Part shown: positions 7,279 to 15,628 of the stretch, in pieces | Layout: each line of letters starts with the position of its first letter | Numbering within the stretch: the first letter of the stretch is position 1 | Assembly: GCA_020059485.1 (NCBI GenBank) | Contig: JAGVCA010000014.1 | Span: 1-62,221 of the forward strand | Length of the DNA: 62,221 nt | Direction of reading: 5' to 3' | Origin: Anaerolineales bacterium | GTDB taxonomy: Bacteria > Chloroflexota > Anaerolineae > Anaerolineales > UBA11579 | Position numbers and translations under genes: made by a program | Notes under the pieces: model-generated | What the model saw: the letters and a program-made list of their open reading frames with translations, nothing else | Databases searched by the model: none | What the model was told of the DNA's origin: nothing

Positions 7279-8280
7279 TCAGGCGGTTTGGAAACCGGCA
7301 CTGGCCAGGGTGCGGTTGTCCTTAGTGACCAGGTAGCATTCCACGCCGGGCAGGGACTCGACCAGCGCCAGCCCGGACTCAGCACCAAGCACCATGACGG
7401 CGGTGGCCAGGGCATCGCTGCGGGCAGCCTGCCTGCTGACGATGGTGGCGGAGGCCAGTTCAGCCGGCGAGTGACCGGTGCGCGGATCGATGATGTGGTG
7501 GTTGACCAGGTCGGGGGTGAAGTAGTTGAGATAATCGCCCGAGGTGGCGGCGGACTGGTTGCTGACGTTGAAGCTGGCCAAGATGCTGCCTGACTGGCGC
7601 GGGGCCTGAACGCCGACCTTCCAGGGTGTCTGTTCTGCTTTGGTGCCGGAGGCCATCAGGTCGCCGCCAGCCTCAACGAACACGTTCGGGTAGCCCAGGC
7701 GGACCAGTTCGGCCGTGCCAGCATCGACGATATAGCCTTTGGCGATCCCGTCCAGGGTGACGGCCATGTCGGGCAGTGCGAAGGCGGCCAGGCTGCGGCT
7801 GACCTGCAGTTGGCTATGACCGACCAGGCTGAGGGCTTGCCGGATGGCGACGTCGGCGGGCAGGCCGGGCTGAGCGCCTTGATACAGGTCGAGCAGCGGT
7901 TTGATCGTCACGTCGAAAGCGCCGCCGGTCTGTGCGTTGATAGCCAGTGATTGCTCGAGGACCTCGACCAGTTCGGCGGGCGGATTTTCCAGCCTGCCGG
8001 TGCGGTTGAGGATCGAGAGCGGGCTGGCCGGGTCGCGGTAGTTGAAGATGGAGATCTGGCGCTCGAGTTCGGCGAAGGTGGCGGCCATGGCGGCCTCACC
8101 GGCGGTCTGGCTCTCGGCCACGACTGCCAGGTTGATGATCGTGCCCATCAGCAGACGGGTTTCGCGCACAGTCACGGCCTGGTCGTCGAGCAGGTCAGCG
8201 AGCAGTTTGCCGCCGACCAGCAAGCCGCCGGCAACAGCGGTGATCTTGATGAAGTCGCGTCTTGAAAGTTTCTTTTCCAT
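7279..8280 (-). CDS. apbE: FAD:protein FMN transferase ApbE, Tat-exported
   Basis: A 333-residue flavin transferase that attaches FMN through a phosphoester to a Thr or Ser of an exported flavoprotein. The start at 8280 gives a Tat signal (SRRDFIK followed by a hydrophobic stretch). Family motifs are LMGTIINLAVVAE, DGIAKGYIVDAGTAEL, FVEAGGDLMASG and IIDPRTGHSP followed by RSDALATAVMVLG, which carry the FAD and metal contacts. It lies two genes downstream of an RdhC/NosR-like protein with a matching flavinylation motif, which is its obvious substrate (inference). Confidence 0.92.
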   Translation of the reverse strand: MEKKLSRRDFIKITAVAGGLLVGGKLLADLLDDQAVTVRETRLLMGTIINLAVVAESQTAGEAAMAATFAELERQISIFNYRDPASPLSILNRTGRLENPPAELVEVLEQSLAINAQTGGAFDVTIKPLLDLYQGAQPGLPADVAIRQALSLVGHSQLQVSRSLAAFALPDMAVTLDGIAKGYIVDAGTAELVRLGYPNVFVEAGGDLMASGTKAEQTPWKVGVQAPRQSGSILASFNVSNQSAATSGDYLNYFTPDLVNHHIIDPRTGHSPAELASATIVSRQAARSDALATAVMVLGAESGLALVESLPGVECYLVTKDNRTLASAGFQTA

Positions 8281-8296
8281 GTTTGTGCTCCCGGTG

Positions 8297-8527
8297 TCAG
8301 GCATCATTAATCGGTGGCAGGGTGGGGGTTGGGTTCGGCAAGGTTGGGATAGATTCTAACCCATCTGCGGGGATTGGTGCGGTTGCAGTTGGCTCAATCT
8401 GGAGAATGCCTTCCGCTGCCAGGTTTTGCCCAATATGGGTGGCGATCAGCACCGTGCTGATCAGGGCAAAGATCAGGATGATATACGGAAGCAGGTTCGT
8501 TATGCGTTGGTTTTTGTTTTCGGCCAT
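8297..8527 (-). CDS. Small single-pass membrane protein
   Basis: A 76-residue protein starting MAENKNQRIT with one membrane helix (LLPYIILIFALISTVLIAT) and a Pro/Thr-rich exported tail. It overlaps the rdhC-like stop by 28 bases and ends 17 bases before apbE, so it is co-transcribed with both. I recognise no family. A longer frame opens at 8602 but lies inside the upstream gene. It may be an accessory subunit or linker of the membrane flavoprotein complex. Confidence 0.6.
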   Translation of the reverse strand: MAENKNQRITNLLPYIILIFALISTVLIATHIGQNLAAEGILQIEPTATAPIPADGLESIPTLPNPTPTLPPINDA

Positions 8528-9705
8528 AGTCCTAGGATCCATTTTCGGGTCATGCGGATGAATTCTTCCACCGGGTGCAGTGGGCAAAGATATGTGCACC
8601 ATGGTCGGCGGATAAAGAGTGACGTGATCAGGACAATCCCCAGCAATGCGAACTGTACCCCGGAACCGAGCAGTTCAAACAAGGTCCCAAAGATCTCGAA
8701 ACTGGCGATGCCCGGGTTGCGGAACAGCAGTGCCAACAGGATGGCAGCCCAGGCCAGGCCGCGTTGCAGCCATTTGAGAAAATCACGGTATCGTCCCGGT
8801 GAGCGCACTTTTGCACCGCCGAAAGCGCCCATACATTCCTGTGCCGCACCAAACGGGCAGAACCATTCACAGTATGGATTTTTGTTGTCCACCGAAAAGA
8901 CGAAGATGATCCCGCCGATCAGCAGGTAGTAGTATAGGTTGGTCTGCCACTGCGGCCAGAAGCCCAGCAGCAGTTTATTGATGTAGGTGATCGTCAGCGG
9001 GCTATTGTAGAGGAAGCCCAGGACAAGTAGGCCGGTGAGCATCGAGCCCCAGCGGATCAGTTTTTTATATTTGAAATTTGGCCGTTTGCCGATGTAGCCA
9101 ACCGCAAAGAGCGCCACCAGGACGATTTCGGGCACGCCGATCACGATGCGAGGCTTGGGCTGCGGGTCCACGGGAAGACCGGCAAAAATAGCCACACTGC
9201 GGCTGGCATCGAGTGTAGCCTCAGCCATGGCCCTGGTGGTATAGGTCGCTCCGGTGATGCCATCCAGGTCAGTGCCGAGTTCGAAAGGATCGTTATAATC
9301 CTTGCCGAGCAACTTGGCCAAATAGTCCTTATCCAGCACCCGTTCCATCCAGGATGGCGTTTCCTTATGCACTGCCACAGCAGAGCCGAGGATTTGTCCT
9401 TCGGGTGAGACGGCTATGGCCATGGTCAATGGGCCGCCATATCCGTTGGCTTCGCCGAGGGCGACATATCCGAGCAATATCTCTTCGGTACTGTCGGCCC
9501 AGGCGCGGTACAACTCGCTGTTGATCTCGTCGAAATGGTCTGCGGCGGGCATTGCCTGGCGGATGGCGGGCATCAGGTCTGCTTTGACACTGGTCGCGCC
9601 GATGATCCAGGCCGCCACCAGGCTCAAAATAGCCATAGCCCCTAGGATGCCTTCTACCCGCTGCCGGCTTTGGGCCTTTGAGCGTGATTTAATGTTCTCG
9701 GCCAT
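8500..9705 (-). CDS. RdhC/PceC (NosR/NirI)-like FMN-binding membrane protein
   Basis: A 401-residue integral membrane flavoprotein. It has an N-terminal helix (about 18-38), an extracytoplasmic FMN-binding domain with the flavinylation motif DGITGAT at 148-154 (predicted attachment Thr154), five further helices, and two CxxxCP motifs (C279-C283 and C370-C374). This is the layout of NosR and of RdhC/PceC proteins encoded with reductive dehalogenases, which are proposed to carry electrons from menaquinol outward. It sits with a TPR gene, rdhAB-like genes and apbE. The electron-transfer role is inferred from family and context. Confidence 0.87.
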   Translation of the reverse strand: MAENIKSRSKAQSRQRVEGILGAMAILSLVAAWIIGATSVKADLMPAIRQAMPAADHFDEINSELYRAWADSTEEILLGYVALGEANGYGGPLTMAIAVSPEGQILGSAVAVHKETPSWMERVLDKDYLAKLLGKDYNDPFELGTDLDGITGATYTTRAMAEATLDASRSVAIFAGLPVDPQPKPRIVIGVPEIVLVALFAVGYIGKRPNFKYKKLIRWGSMLTGLLVLGFLYNSPLTITYINKLLLGFWPQWQTNLYYYLLIGGIIFVFSVDNKNPYCEWFCPFGAAQECMGAFGGAKVRSPGRYRDFLKWLQRGLAWAAILLALLFRNPGIASFEIFGTLFELLGSGVQFALLGIVLITSLFIRRPWCTYLCPLHPVEEFIRMTRKWILGLWPKTKTNA

Positions 9706-9714
9706 GATCTGTGT

Positions 9715-11058
9715 TCACTCCTGATCGTTTGGCAGTTGAGATCTGATCTCGTTGATCAGAGCCCGGGCTTTTTCAGCGTCATCAAGCAGGTCGGCTGCCA
9801 GAAAGACTTCCCGAGCCTGGATGGCTGCCTGCAACGCGGCTTCAATGTTTCCCAGGTCGGTGTGCGCCATGGCAAGCATGGAGAGCTGCTGACCCTCCAG
9901 TTCTGGCAAACTGCGTTCCTGTGCCAGTGAGACGGCCTCCTGGTGATGGCGGATCGCTTCATCCAGTTTGCTGGTCTCAGCCAGCACCAATCCGATCCGG
10001 CCGACTAGATAGGCTTCATTCTTCAGTTGCTGCAGCCTGGCGGCCAGCTTACGGGCCTGGCGGTAGATATCCAGGGCCGGTGAATACTGTTCGGAAAGGG
10101 TGAAGGACTCTCCCAGCCCGATCAAAAGTTCGAGCTGTTTGGATTTGTCTTTAATCGTGGCCGCAATCTCAAGGGCATCCTTGGTGGTCTGGCGGGCATT
10201 TTCAAGGTCCCCGAGACGGTACAGGGCGATGATCAACCGTTCGAAAAAGAAGATGCGGGTTTCCTTATCCCGATTGGCCGACAACTTGATCGCCTGTTTG
10301 GCATATTCGACCACCTGTTCGTGGTTGCCGACACCATCATGAGATTTGCACAGATAGCGCAGCGCCTGGACCTCGGCGTCCTGGTTGCCAGTTGCGGCGA
10401 CATATTTCAGCACAGTTTCAAACTCAGTAATCGCCTGGGCGTGTTTTCCCTGAAAGGAAAGCATCGTTCCAATATTCCCGGAATAGCCCACGGCAGACTG
10501 CTCATCACCCAGTTCTTCGGCTACACTGCGGGCTTGATAGAAGTCGCGCAATGCGTTATCGGTGGAGGCAATTGACATCCCCAGGTTGCCCAGCGCACCA
10601 AATAACCTCATCTGGCGGGGTTTGTCTTTCAGGTCTCTGGCGATCTCCAATGCTTGCTGGAGTTTTTCGTTTGCTTTGATCGGGTCTGCCGAGTCCAGCT
10701 GGATCTGGCCCTGGCTGGCGAGGGCGTCGCTCATCAGGCCCAGGTTACCGGTCTGTTCGCCGATCTGATAGAGGCGTTCGGCGCCGCGATAGGCATCCGC
10801 CAGGTGGCCGATCAATTGCTGGGCGTAGGTTTTGATCTTGAGGTACTCGGTCTCAAGTGACAGATCATTGAGCATGGAGATGATCTCATCCCCTTGCTCA
10901 AACTCGTGCCGCGCCCGCGGCAGGTTGCGGTCCATGAAGTAGGCGGAACCAAGCGCGGCATGGGCCAGACAGATCAGGCGCTGGTCGCCGCTGGCCTGGG
11001 CTGCCTCTAATTCTGTTTTGCTCTTTTCGATCTGGATGTTAATGGCGTTGTCTGCCAT
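9715..11058 (-). CDS. TPR-repeat protein in the reductive dehalogenase cassette
   Basis: A 447-residue soluble protein made almost wholly of tetratricopeptide repeats (for example ALASQGQIQLDSADPIKANE and GYSGNIGTMLSFQGKHAQAI). No signal peptide, membrane helix or enzymatic domain is visible, so it is probably a cytoplasmic scaffold or regulator. It lies between the rdhB-like and rdhC-like genes on the same strand, 9 bases before the latter. A -10-like TATAAT at 11104-11099 and a terminator hairpin upstream suggest that it begins its own transcript. Confidence 0.8.
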   Translation of the reverse strand: MADNAINIQIEKSKTELEAAQASGDQRLICLAHAALGSAYFMDRNLPRARHEFEQGDEIISMLNDLSLETEYLKIKTYAQQLIGHLADAYRGAERLYQIGEQTGNLGLMSDALASQGQIQLDSADPIKANEKLQQALEIARDLKDKPRQMRLFGALGNLGMSIASTDNALRDFYQARSVAEELGDEQSAVGYSGNIGTMLSFQGKHAQAITEFETVLKYVAATGNQDAEVQALRYLCKSHDGVGNHEQVVEYAKQAIKLSANRDKETRIFFFERLIIALYRLGDLENARQTTKDALEIAATIKDKSKQLELLIGLGESFTLSEQYSPALDIYRQARKLAARLQQLKNEAYLVGRIGLVLAETSKLDEAIRHHQEAVSLAQERSLPELEGQQLSMLAMAHTDLGNIEAALQAAIQAREVFLAADLLDDAEKARALINEIRSQLPNDQE

Positions 11059-11098
11059 AGCGATACCTTTCTGGTGCAGGTTGATCCGGGTTCACTCT

Positions 11099-11104
11099 AT
11101 TATA
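11099..11104 (-). promoter_or_regulatory. -10 element for the TPR-rdhC-apbE transcript
   Basis: TATAAT on the minus strand, 41 bases before the TPR start codon. No convincing -35 is seen at the normal spacing. Confidence 0.45.
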
Positions 11105-11150
11105 AGATGAGGGGATGAGTTCAAGGCCTATCATTACCTGTACCATTACC

Positions 11151-11192
11151 AATAAAAATTGGAGGTGGAAGGGAGCTCGCTCCCTTCCACCT
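11151..11192 (-). terminator. Terminator between rdhAB and the TPR gene
   Basis: A 14-bp perfect stem (11163-11176 with 11179-11192, two-base loop) followed on the minus strand by CCAATTTTTATTGG with a five-T run. It lies 39 bases after the rdhB-like stop and should end, or partly end, the rdhAB message. Confidence 0.75.
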
Positions 11193-11230
11193 GTATAACT
11201 TGTCATTCGTGTTCGGTCAAACGTCCTCGT

Positions 11231-11524
11231 TTAGGCGTCTTTTGGCTTGGCAGCCAACAAACGCCACAGGCCAACGCCCAGGATGATAGAGACCACCAGC
11301 CCGAAGAGGAAGAACTTGAGTCCTGCACTGGCTTCATTCTCGCCAGCCAGGGTTCCCCAGGCATAGAAACTGAGCATCAGGATCCAGTACCACAGGGCGG
11401 CCAGTAGGCTTTTCCACCAGTTGAGGGTCCAACCGCGGTCTTCGGCAAAGGCTTTGAAGGCGAAACTGACCACGACAAAGATCAGCCCCATCAAAAACCA
11501 GAAGATATTTCCGTCCCAAAACAT
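11231..11524 (-). CDS. RdhB-like membrane anchor protein
   Basis: A 97-residue protein with three hydrophobic helices (about residues 5-25, 40-58 and 68-90). Size, helix number and position 12 bases after the reductive dehalogenase gene match RdhB/PceB, the small anchor that ties the exported RdhA enzyme to the membrane. A good ribosome site (AAGGAG) precedes the ATG. RdhB proteins are poorly conserved, so the call depends on context as well as on the helix pattern. Confidence 0.75.
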   Translation of the reverse strand: MFWDGNIFWFLMGLIFVVVSFAFKAFAEDRGWTLNWWKSLLAALWYWILMLSFYAWGTLAGENEASAGLKFFLFGLVVSIILGVGLWRLLAAKPKDA

Positions 11525-11536
11525 GTCACTTACTCC

Positions 11537-13059
11537 TTAATTCTCATGCGGGCTGACGATATCGATATCCAGATAGCGCTCAGCATGCAGGAAGGTCGGT
11601 TCCGTACGGAATCCGGCAAAATGACCGCCGAGGTCCGGCCGATGGTATTCCACGGCATCCGGATAATCGAAGAAGTTCTTCTGCATCCACAGCAGGCCGG
11701 AAGCGAACACGCCAGTCGGGTCGCGTGGATCGGCAAATTTGGCGATGTCGTGCACCCAGTTGTCCTTGCGGCTGTAGGGGCAGACTGCCACGCACAGGCG
11801 GCAACCCATCGGGCCCATTGATTCGCGCCAGAAGTTGTAGCAGGCACCGTTGTTGATGTACCAGTGCTCCCAACCGCGCAGCACTGAACCAGTGCCCCAT
11901 TCCTGTTCGGCCGGGCTATCTGCAAATGAGATCGCGCCGGACGGGCACTGCTCTGCACAGATCTTGCATTTGTTGCAGAATTCCTCGACGCCGAACTTGA
12001 TCGGTTTGTCGATCTCGAGTTCCAAATTGGTGATGACGACGGCGGTGCGCAGGTTGCTGCCGGTCTCGGGGGCAATCATGTAACCGGCGCGGCAGACTTC
12101 GCCTAAACCGGCTTCGATGCTGAACGGCGGGACGATCAGGTCGTAGTTGGTCATTGGGGAGGAGGCACGGGCGGCATAACCGAGGGTTTTGATCGCGCCT
12201 TCCAGACGAACAGCGGCGGTGGACACACGGTCGTAGGCCTCGTAGGAAGTGGAGGTCTGCGGGCTGCCCAGGACGGTATCCCATTCCATCGGGACACCGA
12301 TCACAACGGCATACTTCCAGTGTTCGGGCAGATTGGAGTGGTCATACTCCGGCGGGCAACCGCGCCAGCTGTCGGCATAGAAGAAGTCCTCATAGGCCCG
12401 GGTGATGCCTACCAGGGTCGCACCGAAGCGATGGGCGATCTCTTTGACAAACTCTGATGCCAGCGCGGCACTCTTGAATGGGACTGCCGGCGGGATCGGG
12501 TTGCCCCGGATGGTGAAGTCAGATTCTTCCGGCGGTGCCTGCTGTCCGGGGAGGTTGGCTCCGTGATACTGAAAGCCATAGGAGTAGGCGTTTGCCAGAG
12601 TGTAGTACGGGCCGTAAATTGCGGCGTCTTTCTGGTTATTGGGGATCGTCTCGGTAAAGGTCTTGTAGTCCCATTCGAGGCGTTCCGGGTATTCTGAATA
12701 GAATGCGGTCAGCGGTGGCGGGAAATCGAGGTCCTCGACCGGGTCGCCAAGCTTCCAACCTGGGTTGGCTTCCAGGGCACCCTGGAAGGTAGCCACACGA
12801 CCGAAGACGTAGTCGGTCAGGTGGGATGGGCGGCGGACTTCGCCGACCGGGGTGTGGGCGCGGCCTTCATTTCAAAGGGCTTGCGGTTGAAAGACTGGGT
12901 GCCGGGGTTGAAGGATTCCCACCCGGTGTAAGTCTCTGAGCTGCTACCGGCAGCAACGCCGCCGCGGATCAGGCTGCCAGCCTGAATAGCAGCACCCGCC
13001 AACCCGGCGATTTTGAGAAAATCGCGCCGAGACATTGGGGCTTTTTGTGTTTCACTCAT
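11537..13059 (-). pseudogene. rdhA: Reductive dehalogenase catalytic subunit, frameshifted
   Basis: An RdhA of about 507 residues interrupted by one frameshift. The first frame (13059-12817) has a ribosome site (AAGGAG) and a Tat signal (SRRDFLKIAGLAGAA) and ends at a TGA. The remaining family sequence continues in another frame to 11537. The body carries GLGEVCRAGYMIAPETGSNL, then CNKCKICAEQCP (CxxCxxCxxxCP), a lone Cys in GACYNFW, and CRLCVAVCP, the two [4Fe-4S] sites of corrinoid-dependent reductive dehalogenases. Restoring one base near 12857-12866 rejoins EMK to HTPVGEVRRP. Its expected role is reductive removal of halogen as terminal electron acceptor. Whether it is broken in the organism or only in the sequence is open. 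Confidence 0.88.
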
Positions 13060-13478
13060 GATAGTTCTCCTTAATGTACGTCATCTTTCCTCTTGAGGAT
13101 TTGGTCATGCAAATTGCCAAACTATTCTTCCAGTTACGACCTCCTTGTTTGGCTCAGCGTTAAAAACAAAATGCTGGAACTTGATCCAGCACGTCAGCTT
13201 GTTGCGAACTGTCCGGCTAAACATATGGAGTTCCTGGCTTGACCGGAAACGAGAGCGTTTCTGGTCCTACAGTTGCGCTACAGCGCCGGAATTCCCGCGA
13301 TTCGATCCGTGGGTCACCGGACTTCCTCATTTGTACTTGTGCCCCGCTTCACAATATGCTATGATGTTTTCGCAGATGTGAGAGTTTTGACATCTGTAAT
13401 AGTATTAAAATTCACAAAACAGGTGTTGTCAACACACAGTTCGCCTATTTTTGTGAAAAGGTTTACAAAGGAGAAAAA
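13060..13478. promoter_or_regulatory. rdhA/tetR divergent control region
   Basis: A 419-base spacer between divergent rdhA and tetR genes, with no coding sequence I can support. Its right half holds three nested symmetric elements: CAGATGT...ACATCTG (13373-13379 and 13390-13396), GTGTTG-T-CAACAC (13423-13435), and an outer pair TTCACAAAA / TTTTGTGAA (13411-13419 and 13449-13457). The latter two are centred close together just before the tetR ribosome site. They are likely binding sites for the TetR protein, and perhaps another regulator, controlling both directions. Confidence 0.6.
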
Positions 13479-14111
13479 ATGTCCGAGCCGTATACCACTC
13501 TCAACCGCCAGGCGCAGCGCTCCATTCTGGCTTTCCAGGATGCGCTGTTGGAGTTGGTTGCAACCCAGCCCTACCACAAGATCACGGTCACCGATCTTGC
13601 TGATCGCTCCGGATTGACCCGCTCCACGTTCTATGCCCACTTTGAGACTAAAGATGACCTGCTCGACAGCATTATAGCCGGTGTGCTGGACGAGTTCTTT
13701 GGATCAGTTGATGATATCTTTGGTCTGCAAACTGATTCTGGAAAGATCCTGGAGAGCAACAAAAAATTCTTCCGGTTGTGGAGGAAGAATCAACATCTAT
13801 TCCCGCTGCTGGATTCGCTGGATTTTGGCTGCCTGATGGTCAAACGGCTGCGCGAATATTGGCAAAAATTATACGATCTGAATGTTAAGCAGGCGCTCCC
13901 CCCGATTGAAGGAAACTATTCCGCCTATACCCTCAATTTTTTGGCCTATGCATTCACCGGGTTTTTAAAAGAATGGATACACCAGGGCATGCAGCCCTCT
14001 GCTGATCTGATGGGGGAGATGTTGTATCACTTCACCGGGTATGAGGCTATGTACACTGCCCGGGATCGTTTCCGGCATCGCTTTGGGATGCCAGAAGGTA
14101 AATCAGGCTAA
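13479..14111 (+). CDS. TetR/AcrR-family regulator
   Basis: A 210-residue regulator. The N-terminal TetR helix-turn-helix spans residues 15-60 (ITVTDLADRSGLTRSTFYAHFETKDDLLDSI). The C-terminal ligand-binding part is helical and of no specific class. It starts after a strong ribosome site (AAAGGAG). It is divergent from the reductive dehalogenase genes across a palindrome-rich spacer, so it is the obvious candidate regulator of that cassette. The known rdh regulators I recall are mostly CRP/FNR, MarR or two-component types, so TetR control would be less common. Confidence 0.88.
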   Translation: MSEPYTTLNRQAQRSILAFQDALLELVATQPYHKITVTDLADRSGLTRSTFYAHFETKDDLLDSIIAGVLDEFFGSVDDIFGLQTDSGKILESNKKFFRLWRKNQHLFPLLDSLDFGCLMVKRLREYWQKLYDLNVKQALPPIEGNYSAYTLNFLAYAFTGFLKEWIHQGMQPSADLMGEMLYHFTGYEAMYTARDRFRHRFGMPEGKSG

Positions 14112-14572
14112 CCTGCTTCCGCTTTCCCCAGCGAGAGCCACAGCATCACTAGCGCCAGGGGGACCAGCACATAATTGCCGACAGCGCCCGGTGCCGTGCC
14201 GGTGACCTCGAGCGGCTTAAACACACCCAGGCTCAGCCGGAGGCCGTATTCCAGGGCGGTCAGCAGGTACATTAGCGGGATCAGCCCGGGATAGCGCCTC
14301 AGCACGACCACATTCACCAATCCGAGCAGTAATTGCGAGATGCCCCATAATGCGAACAGGGTCACCACCGCGGCTGCGCCAGGGGCGGTGTAGCTATCCA
14401 GCGGAATGGTTGCGATGCTTTGGGCGCCGCCATCCGGGGCCAGGATGTGCACCAGGCTGCGGGCGATGGTCACGACCGTCAATGCCAGCAGCGCCCAGCG
14501 GGCCAGCGGGTGACCGGTATAGCGGCCGGGGTCAGTGGGGAACAGGCGGTTCATCCTGGTCTCAGGTCCCAT
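14108..14572 (-). CDS. Small multi-pass membrane protein
   Basis: A 154-residue protein with four hydrophobic helices and no motif that I recognise. Its stop overlaps the tetR stop by 4 bases on the opposite strand. A second Met at residue 7 (14554) is an equally good start. It lies 12 bases downstream of the F420-type reductase gene on the same strand, so the two are probably co-transcribed. Function unknown. Confidence 0.6.
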   Translation of the reverse strand: MGPETRMNRLFPTDPGRYTGHPLARWALLALTVVTIARSLVHILAPDGGAQSIATIPLDSYTAPGAAAVVTLFALWGISQLLLGLVNVVVLRRYPGLIPLMYLLTALEYGLRLSLGVFKPLEVTGTAPGAVGNYVLVPLALVMLWLSLGKAEAG

Positions 14573-14584
14573 AGCAATGCTCCT

Positions 14585-15016
14585 TCACCGCTCGGCGGAC
14601 AGGAAAAACACTTCCACCATCGGACTGCCGGCCACCAACTCCTCCAGCGAAAAGCCCTGCTGGCGGTACCAGCGCGTCTGTGGGTCGCTCATGATCGCCC
14701 AGCGGTCGGCCGGATCGGTGATGATCACTGCCCGGGCGGGCAGCTCGGCCCGGATCGACTCCTTCAGGCAGAACAGAAACTCCGGGTTGGCCCGCAGATT
14801 GGCAAGCCAATCGCGGCGGGCGCGCGGTCCCTGGTCGCCGCCGGCGCTGGGCGTCCCGCAGATGATGATCCGTCCGTCAATGTTCCAGAACCAGATCTCG
14901 GTGCGGCGCGGTTGGCCGGTGCGGGCGCCGATGGTGACGATGTCGATCGTCAGGTCGGTTTCCAGTGCCAGGCGGACCGCTTCATTTTGGGGTAAATGTT
15001 GGGTGCTCGGTGACAT
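14585..15016 (-). CDS. Deazaflavin-dependent nitroreductase-family protein
   Basis: A 143-residue split-barrel protein. The segment IDIVTIGARTGQPRRTEIWF is the hallmark of the F420-dependent Ddn/nitroreductase family, which reduces quinones or nitro compounds with F420H2, although some members bind other flavins. I use the start at 15016 (MSPSTQ). An in-frame opening to 15079 lacks family similarity. It has no signal peptide. Confidence 0.72.
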   Translation of the reverse strand: MSPSTQHLPQNEAVRLALETDLTIDIVTIGARTGQPRRTEIWFWNIDGRIIICGTPSAGGDQGPRARRDWLANLRANPEFLFCLKESIRAELPARAVIITDPADRWAIMSDPQTRWYRQQGFSLEELVAGSPMVEVFFLSAER

Positions 15017-15113
15017 AGCGAGATTATATCGAAAATTGCCGTGTTTACCGTCGTGCGCGGGTTGTCCATAGGCAATCATAGGAGATCTTTACCCGACATT
15101 AACATCTTTGTTC

Positions 15114-15141
15114 TTGACGCCGCAGACTCCGGTTGTATAAT
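15114..15141 (+). promoter_or_regulatory. Promoter of the fur-cbiMQO operon
   Basis: TTGACG (15114-15119), a 16-base spacer and TATAAT (15136-15141), about 37 bases before the fur start. This is a near-consensus housekeeping promoter. Confidence 0.75.
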
Positions 15142-15144
15142 TGG

Positions 15145-15166
15145 TGCAATTGCAACTATTTGCATT
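15145..15166. promoter_or_regulatory. Probable Fur-family operator
   Basis: The palindrome TGCAATTGCA (15145-15154) is followed by TTTGCATT, so TTGCA motifs repeat about ten bases apart immediately after the -10 box. The position fits autorepression of the fur-cbiMQO operon by the encoded metalloregulator. Confidence 0.45.
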
Positions 15167-15177
15167 AAGGATCCGAG

Positions 15178-15600
15178 ATGAGTCACTGCAACACCATCAT
15201 CGATACCCTGCGCCAGCGCGGCTACCGCATCACCCCCCAGCGGGAGATCGTGGTGGATATCCTGGCGCATGCCGGCCGGCACATCACCGCTGAGGAGATC
15301 TTCGATCAGATGCAGAAACGCATTCGGGTGACCAATCTCTCCACGGTTTACCGGACGCTGGATGTGCTGTGGGAGGAAGGTTTTGCCTGCCGCAACGATC
15401 TCAGCGAGGGCAAGACCGTGTATGCCACCCATCAACACGGGCCGCACATCCACCTGGTCTGCCGGCGCTGCGATGCTGTACTGGATGCCAATTCACAGGT
15501 GTTGGACGCGATGGGTGAGGAGATCCGCTCCCGGTATGGGTTTGATGCCGATCTGCAGCACCTGTCTATTTTTGGGATTTGCGCGGATTGCAGCGCGTAA
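15178..15600 (+). CDS. Fur-family metalloregulator
   Basis: A 140-residue regulator with the winged helix GYRITPQREIVVDIL and VTNLSTVYRTLDVLWEEG, then the metal-binding dimerisation half (HQHGPHIHLVCRRCDAVL and a final CADC). The two CxxC pairs would hold structural zinc. It is followed 28 bases later by cbiM-type, cbiQ-type and cbiO-type genes, so it probably senses the metal they import (Ni, Co or Zn). The exact subfamily (Fur, Zur or Nur) cannot be set from sequence alone. Confidence 0.9.
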   Translation: MSHCNTIIDTLRQRGYRITPQREIVVDILAHAGRHITAEEIFDQMQKRIRVTNLSTVYRTLDVLWEEGFACRNDLSEGKTVYATHQHGPHIHLVCRRCDAVLDANSQVLDAMGEEIRSRYGFDADLQHLSIFGICADCSA

Positions 15601-15628
15601 TTGGACGAATCCATTCAAGGAGAAACAC

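Noticed and set aside
12817-12819. TGA in rdhA as a possible selenocysteine codon
   Set aside because: The downstream RdhA body is in another frame, so a frameshift explains it better.
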